Origin: CAYPNF01 sp964411985
Lineage (GTDB): Bacteria > Verrucomicrobiota > Verrucomicrobiia > Limisphaerales > J093
Direction of reading: 5' to 3'
NCBI GenBank assembly: GCA_964411985.1
Contig: CAYPNF010000012.1
Coordinates: 62,001-126,000, forward strand
DNA: 64,000 nucleotides
A model generated the notes under the pieces. It was given only the letters and a program-made list of their open reading frames with translations. It was not told the origin of the DNA and did not search any database. Shown piece after piece: positions 43,363-51,639 of the stretch. A program made the position numbers and the translations under genes. The first letter of the stretch is position 1. Every line of letters starts with the position of its first letter.

Positions 43363-43627
43363 TTATGACATCGCGTTTGAGTGACGGTTTGGGCCACCAA
43401 GGGGACGGTCGCATACCCTATAGAACAAGTTGAAGAGATGAAAAGGACTTTATTTTCTAATGATACTGCAAGTCTTGCAGAAGGTGGAGTATAAGTCTCT
43501 CACATGGTTTGGGTTAGCCTTGGCTGCAAACCTGCCCGCATCGTATGTGGTATCTGCGAGGTTGCAGTTCTTGGCGGGAGCGCTCGGGCTCAGAGCTTCG
43601 CGCCGATCTTTGGCGGGAGGCTTCAGC

Positions 43628-44194
43628 TCAAGGCAACTTCAGAAAATTGGCCAGGATCGTGCGCCCGTGCTCGGTCAGGATGCTCTCTGGGTGGAACTGA
43701 ACGCCGTAGATCGGAAGTTGCGTGTGCCGGACCCCCATGATCTCTCCCTCTTCGGTCCGTGCGGTGACTTCCAGGCAGGCTGGGAGGCTGGCTGGCTCAA
43801 TGACGAGGGAATGGTAGCGGGTGGCGGAGAACGGGTTGGGCATTCCGGCGAACAACTCTCTTCCGTTGTGGTGGATGGGGGAGGTCTTCCCGTGCATCAT
43901 TCGGTAGTTTACCACCACGTTCGCCCCAAAAACGTGACCGATGCATTGGTGGCCAAGGCAGACACCCAGGATGGGAACCTGACCGGCAAAGGACTGGATG
44001 ATTTCGTTGGAAAGGCCTGATTCGCGGGGGGAACAGGGGCCCGGAGAAATCAGGATGCGCTCGGGATCCAGAGTTCGAATCTGCTCGAGCGTGATCTGAT
44101 CGTTGCGATGGACCTCCATTTTCACGGACATTTCGCCCAAATACTGGACGATGTTATACGTGAAGGAGTCGTAGTTATCGATCACCAGCAGCAT
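43628..44194 (-). CDS. pabA: Anthranilate/aminodeoxychorismate synthase glutamine amidotransferase
   Basis: A 188-residue class-I glutamine amidotransferase. The start is the ATG giving MLLVIDNYDSFTYN; the longer frame adds an unlikely Pro-rich tail. Motifs are LISPGPCSPRESG (oxyanion strand), nucleophile Cys in LGVCLGHQCIG, YRMMHGKTSPIHHN and the His-Glu pair in YGVQFHPESILTEHG. It releases ammonia from glutamine for chorismate amination, making anthranilate (TrpG) or aminodeoxychorismate (PabA); these are hard to tell apart and many bacteria share one protein. No trpE or pabB is next to it. The giant gene follows 265 nt downstream on the same strand; that gap holds no gene or clear terminator. 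Confidence 0.9.
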   Translation of the reverse strand: MLLVIDNYDSFTYNIVQYLGEMSVKMEVHRNDQITLEQIRTLDPERILISPGPCSPRESGLSNEIIQSFAGQVPILGVCLGHQCIGHVFGANVVVNYRMMHGKTSPIHHNGRELFAGMPNPFSATRYHSLVIEPASLPACLEVTARTEEGEIMGVRHTQLPIYGVQFHPESILTEHGRTILANFLKLP

Positions 44195-44307
44195 AAAAGC
44201 TGGGGAAGAGTCTAGCGGGGGTTCTGACAATGGAAAGCTCAATCCAAGGGGTGGGGGGCGGCTCACTGAATCCCTTGAATAGAAACTGGTTCCCGGGCAT
44301 CCAACCC

Positions 44308-44335
44308 TGTAACCTCCTGCGACCTGTTAGCGTCT
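44308..44335 (+). promoter_or_regulatory. ECF-sigma-like promoter of the MacAB-TolC-type operon
   Basis: TGTAACC at 44308-44314 and CGTCT at 44331-44335, with 17 nt between TGTAAC and CGTCT, fit the -35/-10 pattern of extracytoplasmic-function sigma factors rather than sigma-70. The site lies in the 308-nt gap 44195-44502, which otherwise holds the pabA 5' region and the hairpin at 44411. The leader to the TolC-like start would be about 160 nt. Confidence 0.45.
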
Positions 44336-44410
44336 CTCTCAGGAGACAACATTCGGTATGCTGAAGTTTTGTGGGTCCGAGAGAAGGTTGGTGCATAACC
44401 AGCCCGGTGC

Positions 44411-44450
44411 GCCTGTCCATTGGGTCCTTGGACGGGCTTCTTGCCTTTTC
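44411..44450 (+). terminator. Leader hairpin ahead of the TolC-like gene
   Basis: A 9-bp stem (44411-44419 with 44429-44437, one G-T pair) with a 9-nt loop, followed by the T-rich tract TTCTTGCCTTTTC. It lies between the ECF-like promoter and the start at 44503, so it could attenuate the operon or end a short leader RNA of about 105 nt. Confidence 0.4.
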
Positions 44451-44502
44451 GGCGAAATCTTTGCGGACCCCGGAGTTGTATCTCGCCTCTAATGGTAATG
44501 CG

Positions 44503-46260
44503 ATGGTAACGAACGATCGATATCCTGGCCGCCGACTTGGTTCGTCGCTCACTGCGACGTTCCTTATCGCTTTATTAGCAGTTGGTTGCACGTCAAGCCA
44601 CTACCGGAAGTCAGCTGACAAAGAGGTCTACAACATCATCAAGTCCGTGGACAATCAGGTTTTTGGGCGGACAAATGATTTCAGCATCAATACCCGCTAT
44701 TCTGCTCGCGATCCCAAAGCGATTCCTTCTGCCGAGATTATTGAGGATCGAACCGGCACGAACCGGATGGTGATTAACCTGAGTAAAGCCCTTGAACTTG
44801 CGGTTCAAAGCAGCCGTGAGTACCAGACTCAAAAGGAGCAACTTTACCTTACCTCACTCACCCTGACGGGAGCCAGGTATGAATTTGGACCACAGTTCCT
44901 CGCCAATGGCACGGCTCAAGTCGCCGGCGGGGTCAGGAAGGGATCCGAAGCAAAGGGGTCTTTTGGCGGGCAATTGGGAGTGAGTCAGCTGTTGAAGACG
45001 GGTGGAAAACTGACAGCAACCTTGGGAAACGACCTGGTCCGTTACTTCGCGGGAAGGCCGGACAACGTGGTGCGCAATACTGCCATCAATACCCTGTCGG
45101 TAAGCCTCACGCAACCGATTCTGCGGGGATTTGGGGTGAACGACCCGTCGGTGGAAGCCCTGACCCAAGCCGAGCGGAACGTGGTGTATGCCATCCGCAC
45201 CTTCAGCCTCTACCAGCAGCAGTTCGCGGTGGACGTGGTGAACGCCTACTTCACTCTGCTGACGCAGAAGAACATTGTACGCAACAACTACCGGGATTAC
45301 CTCAGCCGTGCGGAGTTGACAAAGTACTTGGACGCCCGGTCGGTGGACCGTGAGCGCAAGAGCAGCGTCTATGATGCGCGGACCTCGGAGTTGTCCTCTC
45401 GGACAAGTTATATCAATTCCTTGGCGAACTACTTGACCGCCATGGACAGTTTCAAGACCCGACTGGGGTTGCCGATCTCTACGGATCTGTTTCTGGAAGA
45501 TCAAGATCTGCAGGAGTTGATCAGTGCCGGGGTGACCGAGGTGGACGTCGATCGCTCGGCGGCATTCCGCCTGTGTGTGGAAAAGCAGATGGAAATCCTC
45601 AATGCCATCGACCGGTTTGAGGATACGAAGAGAAAGGTCCGGGTTGCCAAAGACCAGCTCAGGACCGAAGCGTCGCTCTTTGGGACCGCGAGTCTCTCTT
45701 CGGACGCGCCTGATGACTATACGCAGTTCGACATCAACAAAGTGCGCTACACTGCTGGCATCCGGGTGAACCTTCCCGTGGATCGCTTGCGCGAGCGCAA
45801 CGCCTACCGGTCTAGCCTCGTTTCTTTCGAATCCCAAGTGCGGTCCCTGGCCACCACCCTGGATAACTACAAAGACCGGATCGATCGTGGCTTGCGAACG
45901 GCGGAGCAGGCACGCCTGACTTATCTCAACGCGGTGGAGTCCCTCAAGGTTGCCGAACGGCGGGTGGAAAACAACAAGATGCTGCTCGACGCGGGTCGGG
46001 CCACCCCGCGGGATTCCCGTGAAGCCCAGGACAGCTTGGTCCAGGCGCAGAATTCGTTGGTCACCACCTACACGGTCTTCCTCAGTGCCCGCCTGGGATT
46101 GCTGCTCAACATGGGGGTGATCGACACCCGTCCAGAGAGATTCTGGCTGACGGATCCCCTCAAAGATTTGCTGACCGCGGAGCAGCGCAGTGTACCGATC
46201 CTGCGCATGCCTGAAGACAAAGTCCTGCCTCCCGAGTCTTTCCTAGAACCTGCGTCATGA
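44503..46260 (+). CDS. TolC-family outer-membrane efflux lipoprotein
   Basis: The 585-residue product starts at the ATG giving a lipoprotein signal (SLTATFLIALLAVGC, lipobox LAVGC); the longer frame upstream crosses the leader hairpin. The family is recognised from the duplicated helical repeats: LSKALELAVQSSREYQTQKE, VSLTQPILRGFGVNDP and FAVDVVNAYFTLLTQKNIV in the first half, and YTAGIRVNLPVDRLRERNAY with LDAGRATPRDSREAQDSL in the second. It forms the trimeric exit duct for the adaptor, ATPase and permease encoded next. Its stop overlaps the adaptor start by 4 nt (ATGA). It might also serve the TolC-less exporter at 6513-10860. Confidence 0.9.
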   Translation: MVTNDRYPGRRLGSSLTATFLIALLAVGCTSSHYRKSADKEVYNIIKSVDNQVFGRTNDFSINTRYSARDPKAIPSAEIIEDRTGTNRMVINLSKALELAVQSSREYQTQKEQLYLTSLTLTGARYEFGPQFLANGTAQVAGGVRKGSEAKGSFGGQLGVSQLLKTGGKLTATLGNDLVRYFAGRPDNVVRNTAINTLSVSLTQPILRGFGVNDPSVEALTQAERNVVYAIRTFSLYQQQFAVDVVNAYFTLLTQKNIVRNNYRDYLSRAELTKYLDARSVDRERKSSVYDARTSELSSRTSYINSLANYLTAMDSFKTRLGLPISTDLFLEDQDLQELISAGVTEVDVDRSAAFRLCVEKQMEILNAIDRFEDTKRKVRVAKDQLRTEASLFGTASLSSDAPDDYTQFDINKVRYTAGIRVNLPVDRLRERNAYRSSLVSFESQVRSLATTLDNYKDRIDRGLRTAEQARLTYLNAVESLKVAERRVENNKMLLDAGRATPRDSREAQDSLVQAQNSLVTTYTVFLSARLGLLLNMGVIDTRPERFWLTDPLKDLLTAEQRSVPILRMPEDKVLPPESFLEPAS

Positions 46261-48335
46261 ACCCAAATCCTTCCTCTCCTCAAGCTTCGGCTGTTTCTGG
46301 TCGACGCCCGCTGATTCTCGCCGTGGTGTCGATCCTGGTGGTGGCAGCCCTCTATTTTGTCCTTCGCCCGGCCAAGAGCAATGGCAGTGCCACCGCCTAC
46401 TTCGAGGTAAAGCGGGGCGACTTCACGGTATCGGTGGTCGAGGGGGGTACCCTGGCGGCGGTGAGCGAGGTCAGTATTCGCAATGAAGTCGAGGGGACAG
46501 CGCGCATTATCTCGATCGTCCCGGAAGGGTCCTACGTTAAGAAAGGGGATTTGCTCGTGGAGTTGGACTCCGCCCAGGCCACAGACCAGGTCAACCAGCA
46601 GTTGATCAACTACGAGAAAGCCAAATTCGCGGTAGAGCAGGCCAAGGCACAACTGGAAATTGCGAAGAGCGCTACGAACAGCGATTTCATGGCTGCGGAC
46701 CTCAAGGTGAAATTCGCGAAGATTGACGAACGGAAATACAAGGAGGGGCAGCGCGCGGTGGATTTGGTGGAGGCTACGAACAAGCTGATTCAAGTCCTCG
46801 CCCAGCTCAAGGTGAACGAAGACAGTTACTCGAATTCGGTGACCCTGGCTGAGAAGGGGTATGAGACCAGGCAAAAGGTGGATGGAGACTATCTTTCCGT
46901 GCTGAATAACCGGAACTCCTTAACCGTGGCGAGCAACGGGATCTGGATTCTCAAGGAATTTGATGTCCCCAAACTCCTTGACAAGTATGAATCGGACGTC
47001 CGCCAGGCTCAGCAGGAATTGGAGCGGGTGGTGAGCCAGAACAAGCGCAAGATGGCTCAATACGAAGCGGATCTGGACGCGCAGGAAAACACGCTGGCCC
47101 TCAGCAAACTGAAACTGGACCGGGATCAGAAGAACCTCGCGTCCTCGAAAATCTATGCCCCTCAGGAGGGCTTGGTGGTCTACCAAATCAGTGAAAACCG
47201 GTTCAGCAGCGAATCGTTGATTGAAGGTGGTGCCGTGGTCCGCAATCGGCAGGAGTTGATCAAGTTGCCCGACCTATCCAGGATGAAGGTGACCGTCAAG
47301 ATTCACGAATCGCACGTCAACATGATCCGGCCGGGCCTTCCGGCGTTTGTCACGTTGGATTCGATGCCTGACACCAGGTTTGCGGGGATCGTGGAGAAGG
47401 TGGCACCCTTGCCGGATAACCAGGCGCGATGGGGCAACCCCAACTTGAAGGTGTATAACACCGACATCTATGTCACCGATCCTCTGCCCAACGTGAAGCC
47501 GGGCGTCTCGGCCAAAGCCGAGATCATCATCACCAATATCGCAAGCACCCTTTTTGTGCCGATCCAGGCAGTCACCAGTCTGAAGGGGAAACAGGTGGCC
47601 TATGTGACTACGGGTGCCAAGCAGGAGCCACGACCCGTCGAGGCAGGGTTGTTTAACACCAAGTTCATCGAGATCATCCAGGGTCTGAAGGAAGGGGATC
47701 GGGTGTTGCTTTCTCCTCCGTTTGACATGCAGGACAAGGACATGGATGGCTCGGTCCTTACGGCTGAGGAAAAGGCGAAAGTGAAGGTGACCAACAGTGC
47801 GGCGGCAAAAGTTGGTGCCGCCCCTGCGGCGCGCCCACAGCCAGCGACTGAGCCTGGAGCACTGAGTCCAAGGACGGGACAGGAGGCGCAAACCCAACCA
47901 GGGCAAGCCCCGGAGGGCGGGCGAGCTGCGGGGGCGCGCGGGCCCGGCGGAGGGTTCAACCGCGAGGAAATGATGAAGCAGTACGACAAGAATGGCGACG
48001 GCGAACTGGATGAGACGGAGCGCAACGCGATGCGCGAGGCCATGGCAGCGCGCTTCGGGGCGCAAGGCGGGCCTGGCGGTCCTGGTGGGCAGGGGAGGCA
48101 GGGCGGACAGCGGCTCAGCCAGGAAGAGATGTTGAAGCGCTTTGACAAGAACGGTGATGGAGAATTGGATGAGACGGAGCGTGCGGCCATGCGCACGGAG
48201 TTCGGAGGTTCGCGCACGAACCGCACGGAACGCCGCCGCGATGCCGAGAATGGCACCCCCCGCGCTCCGCGTGGGGATGGGGCTTCAGGGGAGTCGCAAG
48301 GAGATCGAGGGGGCGGTCGGGCGCCTTCGGAGTAA
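46257..48335 (+). CDS. MacA/HlyD-type efflux adaptor with EF-hand tail
   Basis: The product is 692 residues. It has a transmembrane helix (about 17-36), a lipoyl half near VSIRNEVEGTARIISIVPEG, a long coiled hairpin (about 100-290), the second lipoyl half SKIYAPQEGLVVYQISEN, and barrel and membrane-proximal domains to about residue 500. The unusual part is the C-terminal ~190 residues: DKDMDGSVLTAEE near residue 493, a Pro/Gly/Gln-rich linker, and two perfect 12-residue EF-hand loops DKNGDGELDETE (about 578 and 635). All keep the Asp/Asn-Asp-Gly-Glu calcium ligands. Adaptors of this family are normally about 370-450 residues without such a tail. Calcium could gate or stabilise pump assembly; this is inference. 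Confidence 0.9.
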   Translation: MNPNPSSPQASAVSGRRPLILAVVSILVVAALYFVLRPAKSNGSATAYFEVKRGDFTVSVVEGGTLAAVSEVSIRNEVEGTARIISIVPEGSYVKKGDLLVELDSAQATDQVNQQLINYEKAKFAVEQAKAQLEIAKSATNSDFMAADLKVKFAKIDERKYKEGQRAVDLVEATNKLIQVLAQLKVNEDSYSNSVTLAEKGYETRQKVDGDYLSVLNNRNSLTVASNGIWILKEFDVPKLLDKYESDVRQAQQELERVVSQNKRKMAQYEADLDAQENTLALSKLKLDRDQKNLASSKIYAPQEGLVVYQISENRFSSESLIEGGAVVRNRQELIKLPDLSRMKVTVKIHESHVNMIRPGLPAFVTLDSMPDTRFAGIVEKVAPLPDNQARWGNPNLKVYNTDIYVTDPLPNVKPGVSAKAEIIITNIASTLFVPIQAVTSLKGKQVAYVTTGAKQEPRPVEAGLFNTKFIEIIQGLKEGDRVLLSPPFDMQDKDMDGSVLTAEEKAKVKVTNSAAAKVGAAPAARPQPATEPGALSPRTGQEAQTQPGQAPEGGRAAGARGPGGGFNREEMMKQYDKNGDGELDETERNAMREAMAARFGAQGGPGGPGGQGRQGGQRLSQEEMLKRFDKNGDGELDETERAAMRTEFGGSRTNRTERRRDAENGTPRAPRGDGASGESQGDRGGGRAPSE

Positions 48336-48358
48336 ACACTGACCGAGACGGCGAGCCG

Positions 48359-49123
48359 ATGACGATAAGCCAAGCCAACGCTGTGAATTTGCATCCGGGT
48401 GCGATCATCCAGATTCAAGGCATCGAGAAACGCTACGTTTTGGGCGTGGATCTCGAGGTTCGGGCCTTGAGGGGTGTTAGCCTGGACATCCACGAAGGGT
48501 CCTACGTGGCGATCATGGGCCCCTCCGGCTCGGGTAAATCCACGATGCTCAACATCCTGGGCTGCCTGGATCGGCCCACTTCGGGATCGTACATGCTGGG
48601 CGGGGAGGACGTGGCCCGCATGCCTGACGATGCCCTGTCTGAGGCGCGCGGGAGGAAGATCGGCTTCATCTTCCAGTCGTATAACCTGATCGCGCAGCTC
48701 ACGGTGATTGAGAACATCCAGGTTCCCTTGCTGTATCAGGGCAAGGACTTGCGAGCCCACTTGTCGCGCTGCGAGGAATTGGCAGAGCTCGTGGGGCTTG
48801 GAGACCGGTTGCACCACCGCCCGAACCAGCTTTCGGGAGGGCAACAGCAGCGGGTTGCCATCGCCCGGTCCCTGGTGAATGATCCGATCATGATCCTGGC
48901 CGATGAGCCCACTGGGAACTTGGACTCCAAGACGGGGATGGAGGTGCTGGAGCTCATCGACCGCCTCAACGCCAATGGCAAGACCATCGTTTTGGTCACC
49001 CATGACGAACGAATTGCGGGTCGCGCCCATCAAGTCATTCACATGAAAGACGGTCTGATTGACCGGGAGGTCTGGAACCGCCCCTTGAAGGGCCAAAGCG
49101 AAACCTCCAAAACCAAGCAATAG
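48359..49123 (+). CDS. MacB-type ABC transporter ATPase
   Basis: A 254-residue nucleotide-binding protein: Walker A GPSGSGKSTMLNILG, Q-loop FIFQSYNLIAQLT, signature LSGGQQQRVAIARSL, Walker B IMILADEPTGNLD and H-loop VLVTHD. The sequence is of the LolD/MacB subfamily that pairs with FtsX-type permeases. It is encoded 23 nt after the adaptor and 9 nt before the permease, as a separate subunit rather than fused as in E. coli MacB. Confidence 0.92.
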   Translation: MTISQANAVNLHPGAIIQIQGIEKRYVLGVDLEVRALRGVSLDIHEGSYVAIMGPSGSGKSTMLNILGCLDRPTSGSYMLGGEDVARMPDDALSEARGRKIGFIFQSYNLIAQLTVIENIQVPLLYQGKDLRAHLSRCEELAELVGLGDRLHHRPNQLSGGQQQRVAIARSLVNDPIMILADEPTGNLDSKTGMEVLELIDRLNANGKTIVLVTHDERIAGRAHQVIHMKDGLIDREVWNRPLKGQSETSKTKQ

Positions 49124-49132
49124 CAGGGTCTC

Positions 49133-50437
49133 ATGATCGGCTCTCAATTTGGCAGCACCATTACGCTCGGCATCAAAACGTTGATGCTGCACAAGCTGCG
49201 CTCGGCGCTGACCATGCTGGGCATCATCTTTGGTGTCTGCTCGGTGATCGCGATGCTGGCGATTGGCGAAGGAGCCTCCTACGAGGCCCAGGAGGCCATC
49301 AAGAAACTGGGCAGCAACAACATTATCATGCGGAGCGTGAAGCCCGCCGAAGCGACCCGGCAGCAGGGCGGGGGAGGGGGAGGTGGCGGATCGAGGGGTA
49401 CGCAACTCAAGTACGGCCTCAGCTATGACGATGGCGCCCGCATCCAATCGACCATCCCCGGGGTGAAACGGGTGTTGCCCATGCGCATCATCCGCGAGAA
49501 CGTGCGGTTTGGCCGCACGGAATTGCCCTGCCAGGTGATTGGAACGCTGCCCTTTTACGGAGAGGTGACCGGAGCTGCCATGGTGCGAGGGCGTTTCCTG
49601 GCCTACTTTGATGAGCAGCACCAGGAGAACGTCTGCGTCATCACCACTGGCTTGGCCAGGCGTCTTTTCCCCAACTTGGATCCGCTGCAGCATACCGTCA
49701 AGGTGGATGCCTTTTACTACCGGGTGATTGGTATCATTCAGGAGCGCAGCCAGCCTGAGCAACGGTCTCAGTCCGGGAAGATGGAAGGGCAACCGCTGGA
49801 CAACAATGTCTACATCCCCCTGGCTACCTCCCGCACTCGTTTTGGCGAGGTGCTGATCCGCAGATCTGCCGGGAGTTTCGAGGCGGAGGAAGTGCAGCTT
49901 CACCAGATTACCGTGCAGATGCGGGATACCGACTCCGTGGAGACGGCCGATCCGCAGATCAAGACCATGATCAGCCGGTTTCACGAGCAGAACGACTATG
50001 AGATCATCGTCCCGCTGCAGCTCCTCCGGCAGGCAGAGCAGACCAAGCGCATCTTCAGCATCGTGCTGGGCTCCATCGCTGCGATTTCTCTGCTGGTCGG
50101 TGGGATTGGGATCATGAACATCATGTTGGCAACGGTGACAGAGCGTACTCGCGAGATTGGTGTTCGTCGGGCGTTGGGAGCAAAGAAACGCGATATCACG
50201 ATTCAGTTCCTGGTGGAAACGGTGGTGTTGTCCGTGGGAGGAGGGGTAATCGGAGTCTTTGTGGGAGTGGTGACGCCTTTCATCGTGTCGCACCTCACGG
50301 ACATGAAGACAATTGTTACCGTCTGGTCGGTGTTGCTTGCCTTTAGCATCTCGGGAGCCGTCGGCATCATCTTTGGACTGTATCCTGCTAAAGCGGCCGC
50401 GGATCTCGACCCCATCGACGCTTTGCGGCACGAGTAG
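49133..50437 (+). CDS. MacB-type ABC transporter permease
   Basis: The 434-residue permease has the MacB plan: first helix around RSALTMLGIIFGVCSVIAML, a periplasmic core domain (about 60-290), then three helices including IVLGSIAAISLLVGGIGIMN and the conserved VTERTREIGVRRALGAKKRD coupling segment, ending PAKAAADLDPIDALRHE. Residues near 82-90 form a run of glycines after RQQ, an insertion in the periplasmic domain. Together with the three preceding genes it makes a complete tripartite export machine; macrolides, peptides or lipids are all possible cargo. Confidence 0.92.
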   Translation: MIGSQFGSTITLGIKTLMLHKLRSALTMLGIIFGVCSVIAMLAIGEGASYEAQEAIKKLGSNNIIMRSVKPAEATRQQGGGGGGGGSRGTQLKYGLSYDDGARIQSTIPGVKRVLPMRIIRENVRFGRTELPCQVIGTLPFYGEVTGAAMVRGRFLAYFDEQHQENVCVITTGLARRLFPNLDPLQHTVKVDAFYYRVIGIIQERSQPEQRSQSGKMEGQPLDNNVYIPLATSRTRFGEVLIRRSAGSFEAEEVQLHQITVQMRDTDSVETADPQIKTMISRFHEQNDYEIIVPLQLLRQAEQTKRIFSIVLGSIAAISLLVGGIGIMNIMLATVTERTREIGVRRALGAKKRDITIQFLVETVVLSVGGGVIGVFVGVVTPFIVSHLTDMKTIVTVWSVLLAFSISGAVGIIFGLYPAKAAADLDPIDALRHE

Positions 50438-50447
50438 CGAGGGTCTA

Positions 50448-50507
50448 CCACAGAACACACGGAAGGGAGCGGGTAGAAACCACGAATTACACGAATCACA
50501 CGAATGG
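50448..50507. repeat. CACGAAT nonamer repeats
   Basis: Three consecutive 9-mers CACGAATTA, CACGAATCA, CACGAATGG (50481-50507) are preceded by a related CCACAGAACACACGG segment (50448-50462). They lie just after the MacB-type permease gene. I recall similar CACGAAT and CACAGAG intergenic repeats from Verrucomicrobia genomes. The rest of the gap to 50684 has only a weak CCCCTTTT/AAAACGGG hairpin near 50622-50643. Confidence 0.65.
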
Positions 50508-50684
50508 GCAGTGAATCGTGGGTCTCGGGTGTCAAGTACTCAGCCTGGCTTCAACGGGGCCGCGCTCGGCTGAGCGTGTAAGTAGGCTATAGCACGGGTT
50601 TGCGTCCTGAGGCGCGGCCCCTTTTAGGCCAAAACGGGAGGCTCTGGATAGAGTAGCGAGAGCTCTGAACGCGCAGTGGAAGAC

Positions 50685-50942
50685 CTAAGCTGTGGTCGCG
50701 AGAATGACCTTTTGGGACTGGGCGGAAATGCCCTCGGGCAAACGCACCTCCCAGCGCGTTTCGCTCTGGTCCACTTGCAGGAACAGTTCGGCGATGCTCG
50801 GCGGGTGGTCGATGGGAGCATCTACGAGAAGAAAATCTGGACCCATCTGGGCAACGGGGATCGAACGCCCCCCGACCGAGAGGCTCATTCTCACTTGGGC
50901 GGAGTGGCCGCCCTGATTCGATGACGTGATCATGGAAGACAT
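50685..50942 (-). CDS. Small conserved hypothetical protein beside the kinase-like gene
   Basis: Up to 85 residues; the ATG at 50942 is used, but ATGs at 50933 and 50888 are also possible, the last giving about 67 residues. The core reads MSLSVGGRSIPVAQMGPDF, then LLVDAPIDHPPSIAELFLQ and VRLPEGISAQSQKV, a compact beta-rich protein. There is no signal peptide, membrane helix or catalytic motif. It faces the kinase-like gene head to head and, with the distal start, overlaps its 5' end by 11 nt. I believe similar proteins occur unannotated in Planctomycetes and Verrucomicrobia, but cannot name a family. Confidence 0.55.
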   Translation of the reverse strand: MSSMITSSNQGGHSAQVRMSLSVGGRSIPVAQMGPDFLLVDAPIDHPPSIAELFLQVDQSETRWEVRLPEGISAQSQKVILATTA

Positions 50943-51426
50943 TCTGATCCAGAGAGCTCGGACCTATGCCTTGCGGCGTCAACTGTCCCTCGCCGAGCGG
51001 CTGGGCTTCGGTATTCACGGTACCGTCTTTGTTGCCAAAAACAACATCAAACCGGCAAAGACCGCCATCAAAGTACATCGCTTTGGCGAGGCATTTCAGC
51101 GAGAGTGTGCGATCTATGAGAGGTTGCAGGCCGCCAAGGTGAGCAAGGTTCTCGAGTTCAACGTGCCGCAGTTGGTTGATGTCGACGAGGAACTGCAGGT
51201 TGTCGAGATGACCATCGTCTCGCGGCCTTTCGTTTTGGATTTCGCAGGCGCGTATCTCGACGTACCACCGGACTTCTCTGAAGAAATATGGGCTGAATGG
51301 GAGATTGAGAAGCGGGAACAGTTTGAACTTAGGTGGCCGCAGGTGCAGGCTGTGTTGGGAGAGCTGGAGGGTATGGACATCTACATGGTTGACGTATCGC
51401 CGAGCAATGTTGCTTTCCTCGACTGA
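50932..51426 (+). CDS. Minimal protein-kinase-fold protein
   Basis: The product is 164 residues from the ATG at 50932 (a GTG two codons upstream is possible). It carries a kinase N-lobe and little else: glycine loop AERLGFGIHGTVFVAK, the lysine of TAIKVHR, a helix-C glutamate in FQRECAIYERL, a hinge-like EMTIVSRPFVLDF, and a catalytic-loop-like MVDVSPSNVAF with Asp and Asn. The protein ends directly after the next Asp (FLD), where the DFG would be. There is no activation loop or C-lobe, so it is either a minimal phosphotransferase or a pseudokinase nucleotide binder. Divergent from a small conserved gene; the two may form a module. Confidence 0.7.
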   Translation: MEDILIQRARTYALRRQLSLAERLGFGIHGTVFVAKNNIKPAKTAIKVHRFGEAFQRECAIYERLQAAKVSKVLEFNVPQLVDVDEELQVVEMTIVSRPFVLDFAGAYLDVPPDFSEEIWAEWEIEKREQFELRWPQVQAVLGELEGMDIYMVDVSPSNVAFLD

Positions 51427-51501
51427 TGCGGCGAATCCAGGGTGGCATGAATGGAAAGCCATCCTCATCGGCGCTGGTCCTCCCGCTCTGGGGGGATTTT
51501 T

Positions 51502-51528
51502 CGCTCCGCTCCTAGCCAGGAGGGAGCG
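51502..51528. terminator. Hairpin downstream of the kinase-like gene
   Basis: CGCTCC plus CTCCT pairs with AGGAG plus GGAGCG (11 bp with one bulged G, 4-nt loop), 75 nt after the stop of the kinase-like gene. No U-tract follows. Nothing else is recognised between 51427 and 51639. Confidence 0.4.
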
Positions 51529-51639
51529 TTGAAAGCCGCAGGAGTGAGTCGGATACTGTCTTCCGACAACGCGCACGACGTTTGTGGTGTTGATAAAGGA
51601 ATCGATTCTTTGGGGGCGCGATGCTAGGTTTATGGCCGG

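Noticed and set aside
44358..44492. A 44-codon reading frame in the TolC-operon leader
   Set aside because: It spans the leader hairpin, its nearest purine-rich stretch is too far upstream and the peptide shows no coding-like composition; probably chance.
47600..50458. 952-codon minus-strand frame opposite the MacAB-type genes
   Set aside because: It is the antisense shadow of three well-supported genes, rich in His, Arg and Gln without domain motifs; GC-rich codon bias explains it.
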